Numbered from the stretch's first letter, positions 37,127 through 46,102 are shown. The stretch: DNA of 64,000 nucleotides from Brachybacterium muris (GCF_016907455.1 NZ_JAFBCB010000001.1:2666001-2730000), one strand, 5' to 3'. The notes: generated by a model not told the origin, from the letters alone. Program-made: numbers and translations.

Positions 37127-38689
37127 ATGGTACGGAAGATCAGGGCGAAGCTGGTGCTCCAGCTGCGCGCAGAAGGTCTGTCGGGGCGAGCGATTTCGTC
37201 CTCGCAGGGCATGTCCCGCAAGTCCGTGAGGGCGGTGTTCGAGGCCGCTGACGCTGCAGGGATCGGGTGGGGCGATATCGCGGACGTCGCCGATGAGCAG
37301 GTGTATGCCCGGTTGTTCCCGGGCCGGGGCGAGCACGAGAGCGTGTTCGCACAGCCGGACTGGGAACAGGTCCATCGAGAGATGGCCAGGGTCGGCGTGA
37401 CGCTGAAGCTGTTGCACGGCGAGTACTTCGACGCGACCACGGCGGCTGGGGATCCGGCGATGGGGTATGACCGGTTTTGCCGCACCTACCAGCACCACGT
37501 CATGGTCACCGGTGCCGCTTCGAGAGTCGGTCACAAGGCCGGCCAGAGCGTGGAGGTCGACTGGTCCGGCCCCACGATGGAGCTGGCCGATCCGGTCACC
37601 GGCGAGGTCTCGAAGGTGTTCTTGTTCGTTGCCTGCCTGCCTTTTTCTCGTTACGCGTTCTGCTTCCCGGCGCTGGATATGCGCCAGGAGTCCTGGCTGC
37701 GAGCGCACGTAGCGATGTTCGAGGCGCTGGGCGGGACGGTCCCGAGGATCGTTCCGGACAACCTCAAGACCGGTGTGGTGAAGCACCCCCGCGAGGGCGA
37801 GATCGTCCTGAACGATGCGTATCGCGAGATGGCAGCGCATTACTCGGCGGCGGTGCTCCCGGGGAGGGTGCGGAAACCGAAAGACAAGGCGAGCGTGGAG
37901 AACACCGTCGCGCACGTCGCGACCTGGGTCATCGCCGGGCTGCGGGATCAGCGATTCACGTCCCTGCCCGAACTTGCAGCCGCCATCGGGCAGCGGATGG
38001 AGGCCTATAACGCGGAGCCGTTCCAGAAGCGGCCCGGATCCCGCGCCAGCGTGTTCGACGCGGAGGAGCGGCCGCTGCTGACGCCGCTGCCGGCGGTGCC
38101 CTACGAGATCTCGACATGGCACTACGGACGACGAGTGGGCAGGAACGGGCACGTCACGTTCGCGCGGAACTTCTACTCCGCGCCGTTCGCGCACATCGGC
38201 GCGAAGGTCGATCTGCGCATCACGGCCCGGACGCTGGAGATCTATCAGGGCAGCCAGCGACTGACCAGTCACCTGCTGCTCCCGGAGACCGCGAGCAATG
38301 AGTACCGCACCAACGACGCGGACCTACCTGCGGGCGAGCGTTTCCAGGCCTGGGACGCGCAGAGGGTGCGGGCGTGGGCAGATCGGGTCGGGCCGGCCAC
38401 GGTGATCGTGATCCAGCGGATCTTCGAGTCCGTGCCGATCGTGGAACAGGGCCTGGATCCCGCGTTGGCGGTGCTACGGCTCTCTCGCCGCTTCTCCGTA
38501 GATCGGGTCGAGGCGGCCTGCGCACTCGCGCTGACGGGACGGGTCCGTTCACCGCGCTATGCGCATCTGCACCCGATCTTGGCCACCGGGCAGGACAAGG
38601 TCGCCGCCCTGCGTCCACCCCGCGAGGAACCCGCGGAAGACGGCGGATACGTCCGTGGCGCCGACTACTACGCCGGAGGTGTCCGGTGA
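37127..38689 (+). CDS. istA: IS21 transposase IstA (copy 2)
   Basis: 520 aa, identical in translation to the other two copies, with D145, D211 and E258 intact. See the entry at 1173 for the domain description. The host gene here is transcribed from the opposite strand, so external read-through into istA is less likely than in copies 1 and 3. Confidence 0.95.
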   Translation: MVRKIRAKLVLQLRAEGLSGRAISSSQGMSRKSVRAVFEAADAAGIGWGDIADVADEQVYARLFPGRGEHESVFAQPDWEQVHREMARVGVTLKLLHGEYFDATTAAGDPAMGYDRFCRTYQHHVMVTGAASRVGHKAGQSVEVDWSGPTMELADPVTGEVSKVFLFVACLPFSRYAFCFPALDMRQESWLRAHVAMFEALGGTVPRIVPDNLKTGVVKHPREGEIVLNDAYREMAAHYSAAVLPGRVRKPKDKASVENTVAHVATWVIAGLRDQRFTSLPELAAAIGQRMEAYNAEPFQKRPGSRASVFDAEERPLLTPLPAVPYEISTWHYGRRVGRNGHVTFARNFYSAPFAHIGAKVDLRITARTLEIYQGSQRLTSHLLLPETASNEYRTNDADLPAGERFQAWDAQRVRAWADRVGPATVIVIQRIFESVPIVEQGLDPALAVLRLSRRFSVDRVEAACALALTGRVRSPRYAHLHPILATGQDKVAALRPPREEPAEDGGYVRGADYYAGGVR

Positions 38690-39432
38690 GCGTGATCGAT
38701 AACGACACGAAGCGGAAGCTGCGCGAGATGGGCGCGACCGCGCTGCTGGACGCGATCGATGCCCAGGATGAGGCTCACGTGCTGGGGATGTCGTTCCAGG
38801 AACGGCTCCAGCTGATCGTGGACGAGGCGCATTCCATCTTCAATCATGGAAAGGTCGAGGGTCTGATCCGCCGGGCGGGGCTGCGTTATCCCGGAGCGGA
38901 CCTGCGGCGGCTGGATCTGGTCGAGGAACGGGGACTGAACCGGAACGTGATCGCGCAACTGGCAACCTGCTCCTTCATCCAGCGGCAACAGAACGTGGTC
39001 TTCCAGGGCTTCACCGGCTCAGGGAAGTCCTACCTCGGCTGCGCGCTGGCGAAGCAGGCCTGCCAGCACCGGCTCCGAGCCCACTACATCCGAATGCCCG
39101 ACCTCGAAGAGGCCTGGGCCCTGGCAAAGGACAAGCCGCAGGGCCAGACGAAGTTCCTGCGGAAGTACTCCACGTTCTCGCTGCTGGTGATCGACGAGTG
39201 GCTGCTGGACCATCCTGACGAGGGAATGCGTTCGATGCTGCTGGAACTGCTCGAGCGCCGCTATGACACCGGCTCGACCGTGTTCTGCACCCAGTACCCG
39301 AAGAAGGACTGGCACGCCCGGCTCGGTGGAGCAGTCCACGCCGATGCGATCATGGACCGCATCGTGCACAACACAATCTGGATCGACACCGGCGACAGGA
39401 ACATGCGAGAACACACCGCACTGCCCCAGTGA
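38686..39432 (+). CDS. istB: IS21 helper ATPase IstB (copy 2)
   Basis: 248 aa, identical to copies 1 and 3, with Walker A GFTGSGKS and Walker B LLVIDE. The GTG start overlaps the istA stop (GTGA). Confidence 0.94.
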   Translation: MSVIDNDTKRKLREMGATALLDAIDAQDEAHVLGMSFQERLQLIVDEAHSIFNHGKVEGLIRRAGLRYPGADLRRLDLVEERGLNRNVIAQLATCSFIQRQQNVVFQGFTGSGKSYLGCALAKQACQHRLRAHYIRMPDLEEAWALAKDKPQGQTKFLRKYSTFSLLVIDEWLLDHPDEGMRSMLLELLERRYDTGSTVFCTQYPKKDWHARLGGAVHADAIMDRIVHNTIWIDTGDRNMREHTALPQ

Positions 39433-39545
39433 CCCGATGCCGGCGGGAGCCAGTGGTCCCCACCGCGGCGGCTACTGGCCCCCGTCGGCACGATCGGCGG
39501 TCCCCAAGAGCAAGATTCGGTGGCTCCCACGACTACGAATACTCA

Positions 39546-39677
39546 CGATGCCGAAGGCGCCGACAGCGGAAGGCCTGCGCAGGCCGGCACCGGTGCCGCG
39601 AGCACTGGTGGCGGTGGTGGTGGCGGGGGCGCTAATGCGCGCACTCCGTCGACGCAGGGACAGTGGAACATCGTCAT
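39546..39677 (-). pseudogene. YkvI-type membrane transporter, 5' fragment, probably frameshifted
   Basis: The frame that joins the main fragment reads TSARGTGAGLRRPSAVGAFG up to the IS, but no ATG, GTG or TTG lies in that frame back to its upstream stop. The best start signal is GGAG followed by ATG at 39677 (second ATG at 39671), in another frame. One extra G in the G5 run at 39625-39629 would join that ATG to the conserved frame, giving a 408-aa protein. So either a one-base deletion also damages the gene, or the start is non-standard. About 186 bp with no visible gene separate it from ccsB. Confidence 0.55.
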
Positions 39678-39863
39678 TGAGGTTCTCCGTTACGAGGGAC
39701 CGCGAAGCGGGGGCACCCCGAGGCTCATGCGGTCGGGCTGACGGGGGTTCTGCTCACCATAGAACCGCCGTGACAGACAGACCAAACCGAAGTGTCAGAA
39801 CACTTGATCGCAGGGCCCCGAACACGAGCGGATCGCGGCCCTCGCCTTGAGCGTCTGCCCTGC

Positions 39864-40979
39864 TCAGAGCCCGGAGTAGGAGTGCAGGCCGTTGATCACC
39901 GTGTTGACGATCGTGTAGTTGAACACAACGGCGACAAAACCGGCCAGTGCCAGCCATGCCGCACGGCTGCCGCGGAAGCCACCGGTGGCGCGGGCGTGGA
40001 GGTAGGCCGCGTAGATCACCCAGATCACGAAGGTCCACACCTCCTTGGGGTCCCAGTTCCAGTAGCGGCCCCAGGCCTCACGGGCCCAGATGGAGCCGAA
40101 GATCAGGGTGAAGGTCCAGCACACGAAGCCCACCGAGTGGATGCGGAAGCTCAGGCCCTCGAGGGCCGTGGAGGCGGGCAGGCGGTCCAGCACGTGCCCG
40201 AACCGGCCCCAGTGCTCCCGAGAGGCATCCGGGGCGTCGACGGTGCCGGCGACGGCGCGCTCGTGCCGGGCCTGGAGCAGCTGCATCCCGGCCACCACGG
40301 CACCGAGGATCGACAGGGCGGTGGCCAGGATCGCCACGCCGATGTGGATCACCAGCCAGTGGGAGTTCTGCAGGCTGGGGGTGAGCTGGGCCGCGGGCAC
40401 GATCCAGAAGCGCTGGGCGATGAACAGCAGCAGCAGGATCGGCCCCACCACGAAGGTGCCCAGCACCCGCAGGTCACGGCGCCGGATGGAGAACACCAGG
40501 AAGCAGACCATCACCAGGGCGGCGCTGGTGACGGCGAACTCGTACATGTTGGTCCACGGCACGCGCTCGGTGGCGACGGCGCGCAGCACCACGCCGATCG
40601 TGTGGGCGACAGTGGCCGCGGTGGAGATCAGGAAGGCGAATCCCTGAGCGGACAGGGACCGCGGGGCTCCGGCGGTGTCAGCGCTCCCGGCCCCGCCCGA
40701 GGGGTGCCCGCTGAGGTCCGGGGAGGCGTCCCCGGGGACGCCGGGGACATCGCTGCCCGCGACCGCCGGTGCGCCGGCTCCCACCGGTACGGCCTGGCGC
40801 TGTTCGGCCTGGGCGGCCTGCTCCGCGCGGCGGGCCTCCTCGGCGGCGATGCGGGCATCGCTGCGGCGGGCGGTGGTGGCGGCGAGGTCGGCGGTGAAGC
40901 CGAACAGGGCCAGCACGTACAGCACGATGGCCACCACGATGAGGAGGTTGGAGACCTCGGCGAGCTGCTGATCGATCAC
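39864..40979 (-). CDS. ccsB: cytochrome c biogenesis protein CcsB/ResC
   Basis: A 371-aa membrane protein of the CcsA/ResC family that moves heme across the membrane and attaches it to apocytochromes with ResB. The tryptophan-rich heme-handling loop WGRYWNWDPKEVWTFVIWVIYAAYLHARAT and VPWTNMYEFAVT are signatures; conserved histidines occur near VAHTIG, HWLVIHIG and RIHSVGF. An Ala/Gly/Pro-rich insertion of ~90 residues follows the first span. The GTG at 40979 overlaps the resB stop (GTGA). It is the last gene of the operon. Confidence 0.93.
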   Translation of the reverse strand: MIDQQLAEVSNLLIVVAIVLYVLALFGFTADLAATTARRSDARIAAEEARRAEQAAQAEQRQAVPVGAGAPAVAGSDVPGVPGDASPDLSGHPSGGAGSADTAGAPRSLSAQGFAFLISTAATVAHTIGVVLRAVATERVPWTNMYEFAVTSAALVMVCFLVFSIRRRDLRVLGTFVVGPILLLLFIAQRFWIVPAAQLTPSLQNSHWLVIHIGVAILATALSILGAVVAGMQLLQARHERAVAGTVDAPDASREHWGRFGHVLDRLPASTALEGLSFRIHSVGFVCWTFTLIFGSIWAREAWGRYWNWDPKEVWTFVIWVIYAAYLHARATGGFRGSRAAWLALAGFVAVVFNYTIVNTVINGLHSYSGL

Positions 40980-42625
40980 GAGGAACGACCTCCTGGGGTC
41001 GGGTCGGGGGCTGCGTCGTCGGTCGTGGCGGCGCCTGGCTCACCGCGGGGGTGGTCAATCGAGGAGGATAGCCGCTGTACCAGGGAGTGCACGTCGTCCT
41101 CGAGGGAGGGGTCCTGGCTGCGGGCCAGACCCGCGACCTCCATCACGGTGGTGCCGCCTGTCTCGCGCACCCGTACCCACATGCGGCGGCGGGGTACGAA
41201 CAGCGAGAGGATCAGGCCGGCCACCGCGGCCAGGGCCGAGCCCAGCAGCCACGGCTCGAAGGGATTGTGGGCCACGTCGAAGGCGGCGTAGCGGCGGATC
41301 CCGTCGAAGGACAGGGTGGAGCCGTCGGGCAGGTCGATGGCCTCCCCGGGGGCCAGGCGGATCAGCACCGGGTTGCCATCCTGGCCGGTGAGAGGCTCCA
41401 GCTGGGAGATGTCCACCTCGTACACGTTGCGGGGCACGCCCTCGTCCAGGCCCAGGTCGCCCTGGTGCACTGTCACCGCGATCTGCGGGTCCACCAGGGC
41501 CGGGAACACGGAGTGCGGGCCCTTCTCGTCGATCACGCCGGTGGGCAGGAAGTAGCCCACCACGGCGGTCTGCTCCGGTCGGGCGTCCGGGGCCTTGATC
41601 ACCAGCTGGGAGGTGTAGCCCATGTCCCCGGTGGGGACGGTGATGACGGGCCCCTCGGCCACGACGGTGCCCTCGGGGTCGCGCAGGGTGATCTCGGGGG
41701 CGTAGCCGTTGCCCAGCAGGTACATGGAGGCACCGGGCACGTGCAGGGGCTTGTTGACCTGCAGGGTCTGCTCGAAGGGCTCCTGGCCGGGGGTGGTCAC
41801 GTGCACGTCGGCCTCGAAGCTGAGCGGCTGGCCGACGGTGGGAGAGTCGGGGGCGGTGTCGTACTCGGCGCGGAACTGCTCCAGGGTGAAGCGGAACTCG
41901 GGCAGCTCCGCGGGGTCGAACCACCCACCAGGCTCGAAGGAGTCGTACTGGGTCAGCGAATTGGAGAAGCCCGCGCCCTCCACCACCGTGATCTGGCCGC
42001 GGTAGCTGGTCAGGGAACCGACCGCCACGCACACCAGCACGCCCACCAGTGCGATGTGGAACAGCAGGTTGCCGCTCTCGCGCAGCAGTCCCCGCTCGGC
42101 GGTGACCGAGGCCGAGTCGCGCTCCTGGAGGCGCTCGGTGCGGTAGCGGGAGCGGCGCAGCTGGGCGTGGGCACGGCCCAGGAGCTCCTCGGCGTCCACG
42201 CCCGGTAGCTCGGTGCGGGTGTAGCCGACGAAGCGGGTGAGCTTGGCGGGGGTCCGCGGGGGCTTGGCCCGCAGCTGCTTCAGGTGCACCCCCACCCGCG
42301 GGACGATGCAGCCGATCAGGGAGATGAACAGCAGCAGGTAGATCGCCGAGAACCACGGCGAGGAGAACACGTCGAAGAAGCCCAGGGAGTCCAGGAACTC
42401 ACCCCAGCTCCCGTTCTGCTCCAGGAACTGCTCGGTGAGGCCGGGATTGACGTTGCGCTGGGGGTACAGGGAACCGGGGATCGCGGCGATCGCCAGCAGC
42501 ATCAGCAGGATCAGGGCCGTCTGCATGCTGGTGAGCTGGCGCCACAGGAAGCGCAGGGTGCCCATCAGGCCCAGGGAGGGGGCGGCGGGGCGGGTCCTCC
42601 CCGTCGTCGGCTTCTGGTCGGTCAT
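40976..42625 (-). CDS. resB: cytochrome c biogenesis protein ResB
   Basis: A 549-aa partner of CcsB in system II cytochrome c assembly, holding the apocytochrome. LMGTLRFLWRQLTSMQTALILLMLLAIAAIPGSLYPQ starts the first span; FDVFSSPWFSAIYLLLFISLIGCIVPR the second; NLLFHIALVGVLVCVAVGS the third. A large extracytoplasmic domain follows, and a last span near the end (PWLLGSALAAVAGLILSLFVPRRRMWVRV). The tail is Asp/Gly/Pro-rich. The ATG at 42625 shares one base with the ccdA stop (TGATG) and is chosen on that basis. Confidence 0.94.
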   Translation of the reverse strand: MTDQKPTTGRTRPAAPSLGLMGTLRFLWRQLTSMQTALILLMLLAIAAIPGSLYPQRNVNPGLTEQFLEQNGSWGEFLDSLGFFDVFSSPWFSAIYLLLFISLIGCIVPRVGVHLKQLRAKPPRTPAKLTRFVGYTRTELPGVDAEELLGRAHAQLRRSRYRTERLQERDSASVTAERGLLRESGNLLFHIALVGVLVCVAVGSLTSYRGQITVVEGAGFSNSLTQYDSFEPGGWFDPAELPEFRFTLEQFRAEYDTAPDSPTVGQPLSFEADVHVTTPGQEPFEQTLQVNKPLHVPGASMYLLGNGYAPEITLRDPEGTVVAEGPVITVPTGDMGYTSQLVIKAPDARPEQTAVVGYFLPTGVIDEKGPHSVFPALVDPQIAVTVHQGDLGLDEGVPRNVYEVDISQLEPLTGQDGNPVLIRLAPGEAIDLPDGSTLSFDGIRRYAAFDVAHNPFEPWLLGSALAAVAGLILSLFVPRRRMWVRVRETGGTTVMEVAGLARSQDPSLEDDVHSLVQRLSSSIDHPRGEPGAATTDDAAPDPTPGGRSS

Positions 42626-43437
42626 CACACCACCGGCTCGAAGGTCGAGATCATGCCCTGCAGCTGGTTCATCCAGGTGGCCCACTGCCCGGTCAGCAGC
42701 AGCACCCCGATCACCACCAGCAGCGCACCGGAGAGCAGGCCGATGGTGCGGCGGTGGCGGCTGAGCGCGCGGCTGAGGCCCAGGGCGCGCTCGAACAGCA
42801 GGGCGAACAGCACGAAGGGCAGCCCGAGTCCCAGCGAGTAGGCCAGCGCCAGGATGCCGCCGCGCACGGCGGCCCCGCTGCCGGCGCCGCCGTCGAGGCT
42901 GAGCGCGATGATGGCGGCGTAGGTGGGGCCGATGCACGGGGTCCAGCTGAGGCCGAAGACCAGGCCCATCAGGGGTGCTCCCAGCAGCCCTGCGTCTGGT
43001 CGCTTGCTGGACACCTTCCGGGTGCCGCTGAGCTGGGGGAACACTCCCATGAACAGCAGGCCCATCAGGATCACGATCACCCCGGCCACGCGGTTGATCC
43101 ACACCGCGTACTCCTGCAGCAGGTAGCCGACGGCGCCGGCGAAACCGCCCAGCAGCATGAACACCACGGTGAAGCCGGCCACGAACAGGGCGCTGCCGAC
43201 GAGCATGCGGCCCTTCGAGGGGGCCTTCGGCGTGCGGGGCGCCTTCGGGCCGACGGCCGCGGTGGCGCTCTGCCCGGCCAGGCCCGAGACATAGCCCAGG
43301 TAACCGGGCACCACGGGCAGCACGCACGGGGACAGGAAGGCGACGATGCCGGCGGCGGCGGCGACGGCGATGGCCAGCAGCAGGGACCCGGACAGTGCTG
43401 TGGCCTGGAACGCTTCCCCGATCTCGGCGGTGATCAT
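42625..43437 (-). CDS. ccdA: CcdA-type thiol-disulphide transporter
   Basis: A 270-aa, six-span protein of the DsbD/CcdA family that carries electrons to ResA on the outer side. FLSPCVLPVVPGYLGYVSGLAG holds the first redox cysteine and GLVFGLSWTPCIGPTYAAIIAL the second. The order resA-ccdA-resB-ccsB is the standard Gram-positive system II set. The ATG at 43437 overlaps the resA stop (ATGA), and its end shares a base with resB. Confidence 0.95.
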   Translation of the reverse strand: MITAEIGEAFQATALSGSLLLAIAVAAAAGIVAFLSPCVLPVVPGYLGYVSGLAGQSATAAVGPKAPRTPKAPSKGRMLVGSALFVAGFTVVFMLLGGFAGAVGYLLQEYAVWINRVAGVIVILMGLLFMGVFPQLSGTRKVSSKRPDAGLLGAPLMGLVFGLSWTPCIGPTYAAIIALSLDGGAGSGAAVRGGILALAYSLGLGLPFVLFALLFERALGLSRALSRHRRTIGLLSGALLVVIGVLLLTGQWATWMNQLQGMISTFEPVV

Positions 43438-44021
43438 TCGGCCAGGACCCGGTCCAGCATGGCCCGCAGCACGGAACCGTCGGCCGCTCCGGAGATGCGG
43501 GCGGCCACCCGGCCCTCGCGGTCCAGCACCAGGGTGGAGGGCACCGCATTGGGGGCGACCTGCCCGCGCAGTGCGTACATGATCTGGGCGTCCGTGTCGG
43601 GCAGGGAGGGGTAGGTGATGCCGTAGTTCTGCTCGAACGCCTGGGCGGGGCCGGCGGCGTCACGCACGTTGACGCCCACGAACTGCACGCCGTCCTCGGC
43701 GTACTCCTCGTTGATGGCCTGCAGTTCCGGGGCTTCCTTGCGGCAGGGCGGGCACGCGGCGTACCAGACGTTGACCACCAGCACCTCACCGCGCTGATCG
43801 GCGGCGGCGAACTCCTCGCCGGTGTAGGTGGTGCCGGTGAAGTCCAGGGGCTCGGCCCGGTCCTCCGGCGGGATCTCGGTGGTCACGCCGTCGCCCCCCA
43901 CGTACCCGGAGTCGTAGCGGTCGGAGGTGTCGGTGCCGCAGGCGGCGAGCAGCGCGGCTGCGGGCAGCAGTCCGAGGGCGCCCAGCAGGTGGCGCCGGCC
44001 CGGGGCGCGGCGGGGGGTCAT
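43434..44021 (-). CDS. resA: ResA-like thioredoxin-fold lipoprotein
   Basis: A 195-aa extracytoplasmic reductase that keeps heme-binding cysteines reduced for attachment. A Tat/Sec-like N-terminus (RRAPGRRHLLGALGLLPAAALLAACG) ends in the lipobox LAAC, so it should be a lipoprotein. The redox motif is WYAACPPCRKEAPELQ (CPPC), followed by NEEYAEDGVQFVGVNVRD and the cis-proline region NAVPSTLVLDREGRV. The ATG at 44021 overlaps the upstream phosphatase stop (ATGA). Confidence 0.93.
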   Translation of the reverse strand: MTPRRAPGRRHLLGALGLLPAAALLAACGTDTSDRYDSGYVGGDGVTTEIPPEDRAEPLDFTGTTYTGEEFAAADQRGEVLVVNVWYAACPPCRKEAPELQAINEEYAEDGVQFVGVNVRDAAGPAQAFEQNYGITYPSLPDTDAQIMYALRGQVAPNAVPSTLVLDREGRVAARISGAADGSVLRAMLDRVLAE

Positions 44022-44665
44022 GTGAGCTTGCCCCCGGTGGCGTCGACGGCCCCGGCCACCAGGTGGGCGGCGGGCTCGGCGTAGTCCACGCCGGACAGGT
44101 GCGGGCCCACGAAGCGGAAGCTGGTGACCGAGCACAGCGAGCACTGGCGACGGCGCGGGTCGTGCGGGAGCGGCTTGCCCTCGGCGCTGCGGCGCACCAG
44201 CCAGATCGGCAGCTGGTGCAGGACCAGCACGGCCTCGTGCCCCTCGGCCTCCGCGCGGGCCTGGTGCATGGCCTCGGTGACCCGCGCCACCTGTTCGCGG
44301 TAGGGCTCGCCCCAGGAGGGGCGCAGGGGGTTCAGGAACCAGCGCCAGTTGCGGGGATCGCTGAGCTTGGCGTCGCCGTGGCCCATGCGCTGGCCCTCGA
44401 AGCGGTTGCCGGACTCGATCAGTCGCTGATCGGTGCTGACCGGCAGCTGGTGGGCCGCGGCGATGGGGGCGGCCGTCTGCTGGGCGCGCAGCAGCGGCGA
44501 GGACCGCACCAGGGCGATGTCCCTGTCGGCCAGGTGGTCGCCGACGCACTGCGCCATCTGCTCCCCGCGTTCGGACAGCCGGTAGCCCGGCATCCGCCCG
44601 TACAGGATGCGGTCGGGGTTGTTCACCTCGCCGTGGCGCACGAGGTGGACGGTGGTGGTGGTCAT
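44018..44665 (-). CDS. histidine phosphatase superfamily (phosphoglycerate mutase-like) protein
   Basis: 215 aa with the RHG motif HLVRHGEVNNPDRILYGR (catalytic His), the second basic SSPLLRAQQTAAPIA and the second catalytic His in VLVLHQLPIWLVRR. The last replaces the common VSHG with LHQ, as in several actinobacterial relatives. It is the first gene of the cytochrome c maturation operon, a frequent actinobacterial arrangement whose meaning is unknown. The substrate is not predictable. A cysteine pair (RRQCSLCSV) near the end is notable. The ATG at 44665 has GGAGG 9 nt upstream. Confidence 0.87.
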   Translation of the reverse strand: MTTTTVHLVRHGEVNNPDRILYGRMPGYRLSERGEQMAQCVGDHLADRDIALVRSSPLLRAQQTAAPIAAAHQLPVSTDQRLIESGNRFEGQRMGHGDAKLSDPRNWRWFLNPLRPSWGEPYREQVARVTEAMHQARAEAEGHEAVLVLHQLPIWLVRRSAEGKPLPHDPRRRQCSLCSVTSFRFVGPHLSGVDYAEPAAHLVAGAVDATGGKLT

Positions 44666-44721
44666 GGGTGCGGGTTCCTCCAGAGGCTGAGCGGGCCCAC
44701 GGTACCAACCGAAGCTCCGAG

Positions 44722-45297
44722 TCAGTCGGTGCTGGAGCGCTCCGTGTGAGCGGACGGACGGCCCAGCGCCACAGGCGCGTCGGCGGGGATGGTGCGGCCC
44801 ATGATCCGGCCGAGCTCCAGGAAGTCCTCGTGGCCCACCACGTCCAGCAGCAGCTCGCGCACGGAGCGCACGTGGGCGGGGGCGGCGCGGCGCAGGAGAT
44901 CGGCGCCCTGGGCGGTCAGGTGGGCCTGGCGCCCGCGGCCGTCCGCGGAGCAGCGGGCCCGCTCCACCAGGCCTCTCTTCTCCATGCGGGTGATGGTGTG
45001 GGTGAGGCGGGAGCGGGAGTGCACCACCTGGTCGGCCAGGTCGGACATGCGGATGAACCCGGCCTCGGCCTCGGACAGCCGCACCAGGATCTCGTACTCC
45101 CCCAGGGTCAGGTCGATCTCGGGATCGGCTTCCAATGCCATGGAGAGCCGATCGGTCATGAGGGTGGTGGCGTAGAGGAAGCGACGCCAGGCACCCTGCT
45201 CGACCTGGCTGAGCCACAGGCCCTCGGGGGTGGAGACGTCAGGGGAGGTGCCCGGCTGCGACGACACGGGCGAGCTCCCATCAGGGATGGACTGCAT
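44722..45297 (-). CDS. MarR family transcriptional regulator
   Basis: 191 aa with the winged-helix MarR core: DLTLGEYEILVRLSEAEAGFIRMSDLADQ, then the recognition region VVHSRSRLTHTITRMEKRGLVERARCSADGRG and the wing GRQAHLTAQGADLLRRA. MarR proteins bind palindromes as dimers and usually respond to phenolic ligands or oxidation; one cysteine (RARCSADG) is in the wing. It is divergent from yceI and probably controls it, itself, or both. AGGAG 6 nt before the ATG at 45297 favours that start over the GTG at 45300. Confidence 0.9.
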   Translation of the reverse strand: MQSIPDGSSPVSSQPGTSPDVSTPEGLWLSQVEQGAWRRFLYATTLMTDRLSMALEADPEIDLTLGEYEILVRLSEAEAGFIRMSDLADQVVHSRSRLTHTITRMEKRGLVERARCSADGRGRQAHLTAQGADLLRRAAPAHVRSVRELLLDVVGHEDFLELGRIMGRTIPADAPVALGRPSAHTERSSTD

Positions 45298-45342
45298 CAC
45301 ATACTCCTGGTTCAGTGGGGGCGGGCGGTTGCACCGACCCCG

Positions 45343-45369
45343 AGTATAGTTTATGTTTCAAGCATGCTT
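45343..45369. promoter_or_regulatory. AT-rich promoter/operator region between marR and yceI
   Basis: An unusually AT-rich patch with AGTATA (TATACT on the minus strand, a perfect -10 for the marR gene) and the 10-bp palindrome AAGCATGCTT at 45360-45369. It lies between two divergent genes, where a MarR operator is expected. Confidence 0.5.
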
Positions 45370-45440
45370 CGGCACCCACACCGGGTGCCGCTCGGTGCCC
45401 CACCCCGGGGCGCCGCCCCGTCTACTGAAGGAGACACCCC

Positions 45441-45980
45441 ATGAGCGAGCAGTTCGACGGCCTCACCCCCGGCGTCTGGACCCTGGACCCCGCACACACC
45501 TCCGCGAGCTTCACCGTGCGCCACGCCGGCATCTCCAAGGCCCGCGGCCGGTTCGGCGACGTCGAGGGCACCCTCACCGTGGGTGAGGGACAGGATCTCA
45601 GCTTCAAGGCCGTGATGAAGACCGCTACCATCAGCACCGGCAACGAGGACCGCGACAACCACCTGCGCAGCGGCGACTTCTTCGACGTGGAGACCTACCC
45701 GGAGATCACCTTCGTCTCCACCAAGGTCGAGGGCGATGAGCTGCACGGCGAGCTCACCATCCGCGACACCACCCGTCCGGTGGTCCTGGAGTTCACCTAC
45801 GAGGGTGCCGCCACCGATCCCTTCGGCGTGTACCGCGCGGGCTTCACCGGCGAGACCAAGATCTCCCGCAAGGAGTTCGGCCTGACCTGGAACGCTGCCC
45901 TCGAGACCGGCGGCGTGCTGGTCGCCGACGATGTGCGCATCTCCATCGAGGCCGAGTTCACCGCTCCCACCGCTGCGTGA
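45441..45980 (+). CDS. YceI family lipocalin-like protein
   Basis: A 179-aa YceI protein, a beta-barrel that binds isoprenoid-type lipids in the relatives studied. WTLDPAHTSASFTVRHAGISKARGRF, STGNEDRDNHLRSGDFFDVETYPEITF and SRKEFGLTWNAALETGGVLVADDV are the family signatures. There is no signal peptide, so it should be cytoplasmic, unlike E. coli YceI. AAGGAG lies 8 nt before the ATG at 45441. It is divergent from the MarR gene. Confidence 0.93.
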   Translation: MSEQFDGLTPGVWTLDPAHTSASFTVRHAGISKARGRFGDVEGTLTVGEGQDLSFKAVMKTATISTGNEDRDNHLRSGDFFDVETYPEITFVSTKVEGDELHGELTIRDTTRPVVLEFTYEGAATDPFGVYRAGFTGETKISRKEFGLTWNAALETGGVLVADDVRISIEAEFTAPTAA

Positions 45981-46041
45981 GTCGCTGGGTCTGCAGGATC
46001 CACTGGACCTGCTGACCGGCTGATCATGCGCCTCTGAGCCG

Positions 46042-46102
46042 GCGCACCGCCCCCTCGGTGCGCTGTCGACGGGCCGCCCGCCTTCCGGCGAGCGGCCCGT
46101 CG
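46042..46102 (+). terminator. two tandem hairpins after yceI
   Basis: GCGCACCG/CGGTGCGC (46042-46049 with 46056-46063) is followed by a longer stem between CGACGGGCCGCCCGCC (46067-46082) and GGCGAGCGGCCCGTCG (46087-46102), loop TTCC. The second is a good terminator for yceI, ending before the glutaredoxin-like gene. Confidence 0.7.

Larger units (their letters stand above)
36965..39545 (+). mobile_element. IS21-family insertion sequence, copy 2 (2581 bp)
   Basis: Same ends and length as the copy at 1011-3591, with a 6-bp target duplication CGATGC at 36959-36964 and 39546-39551. It is opposite in direction to the broken gene. Joining the flanks after removing one duplication gives ..FGIGATFIGTT, a continuous YkvI-like sequence. 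Confidence 0.96.
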
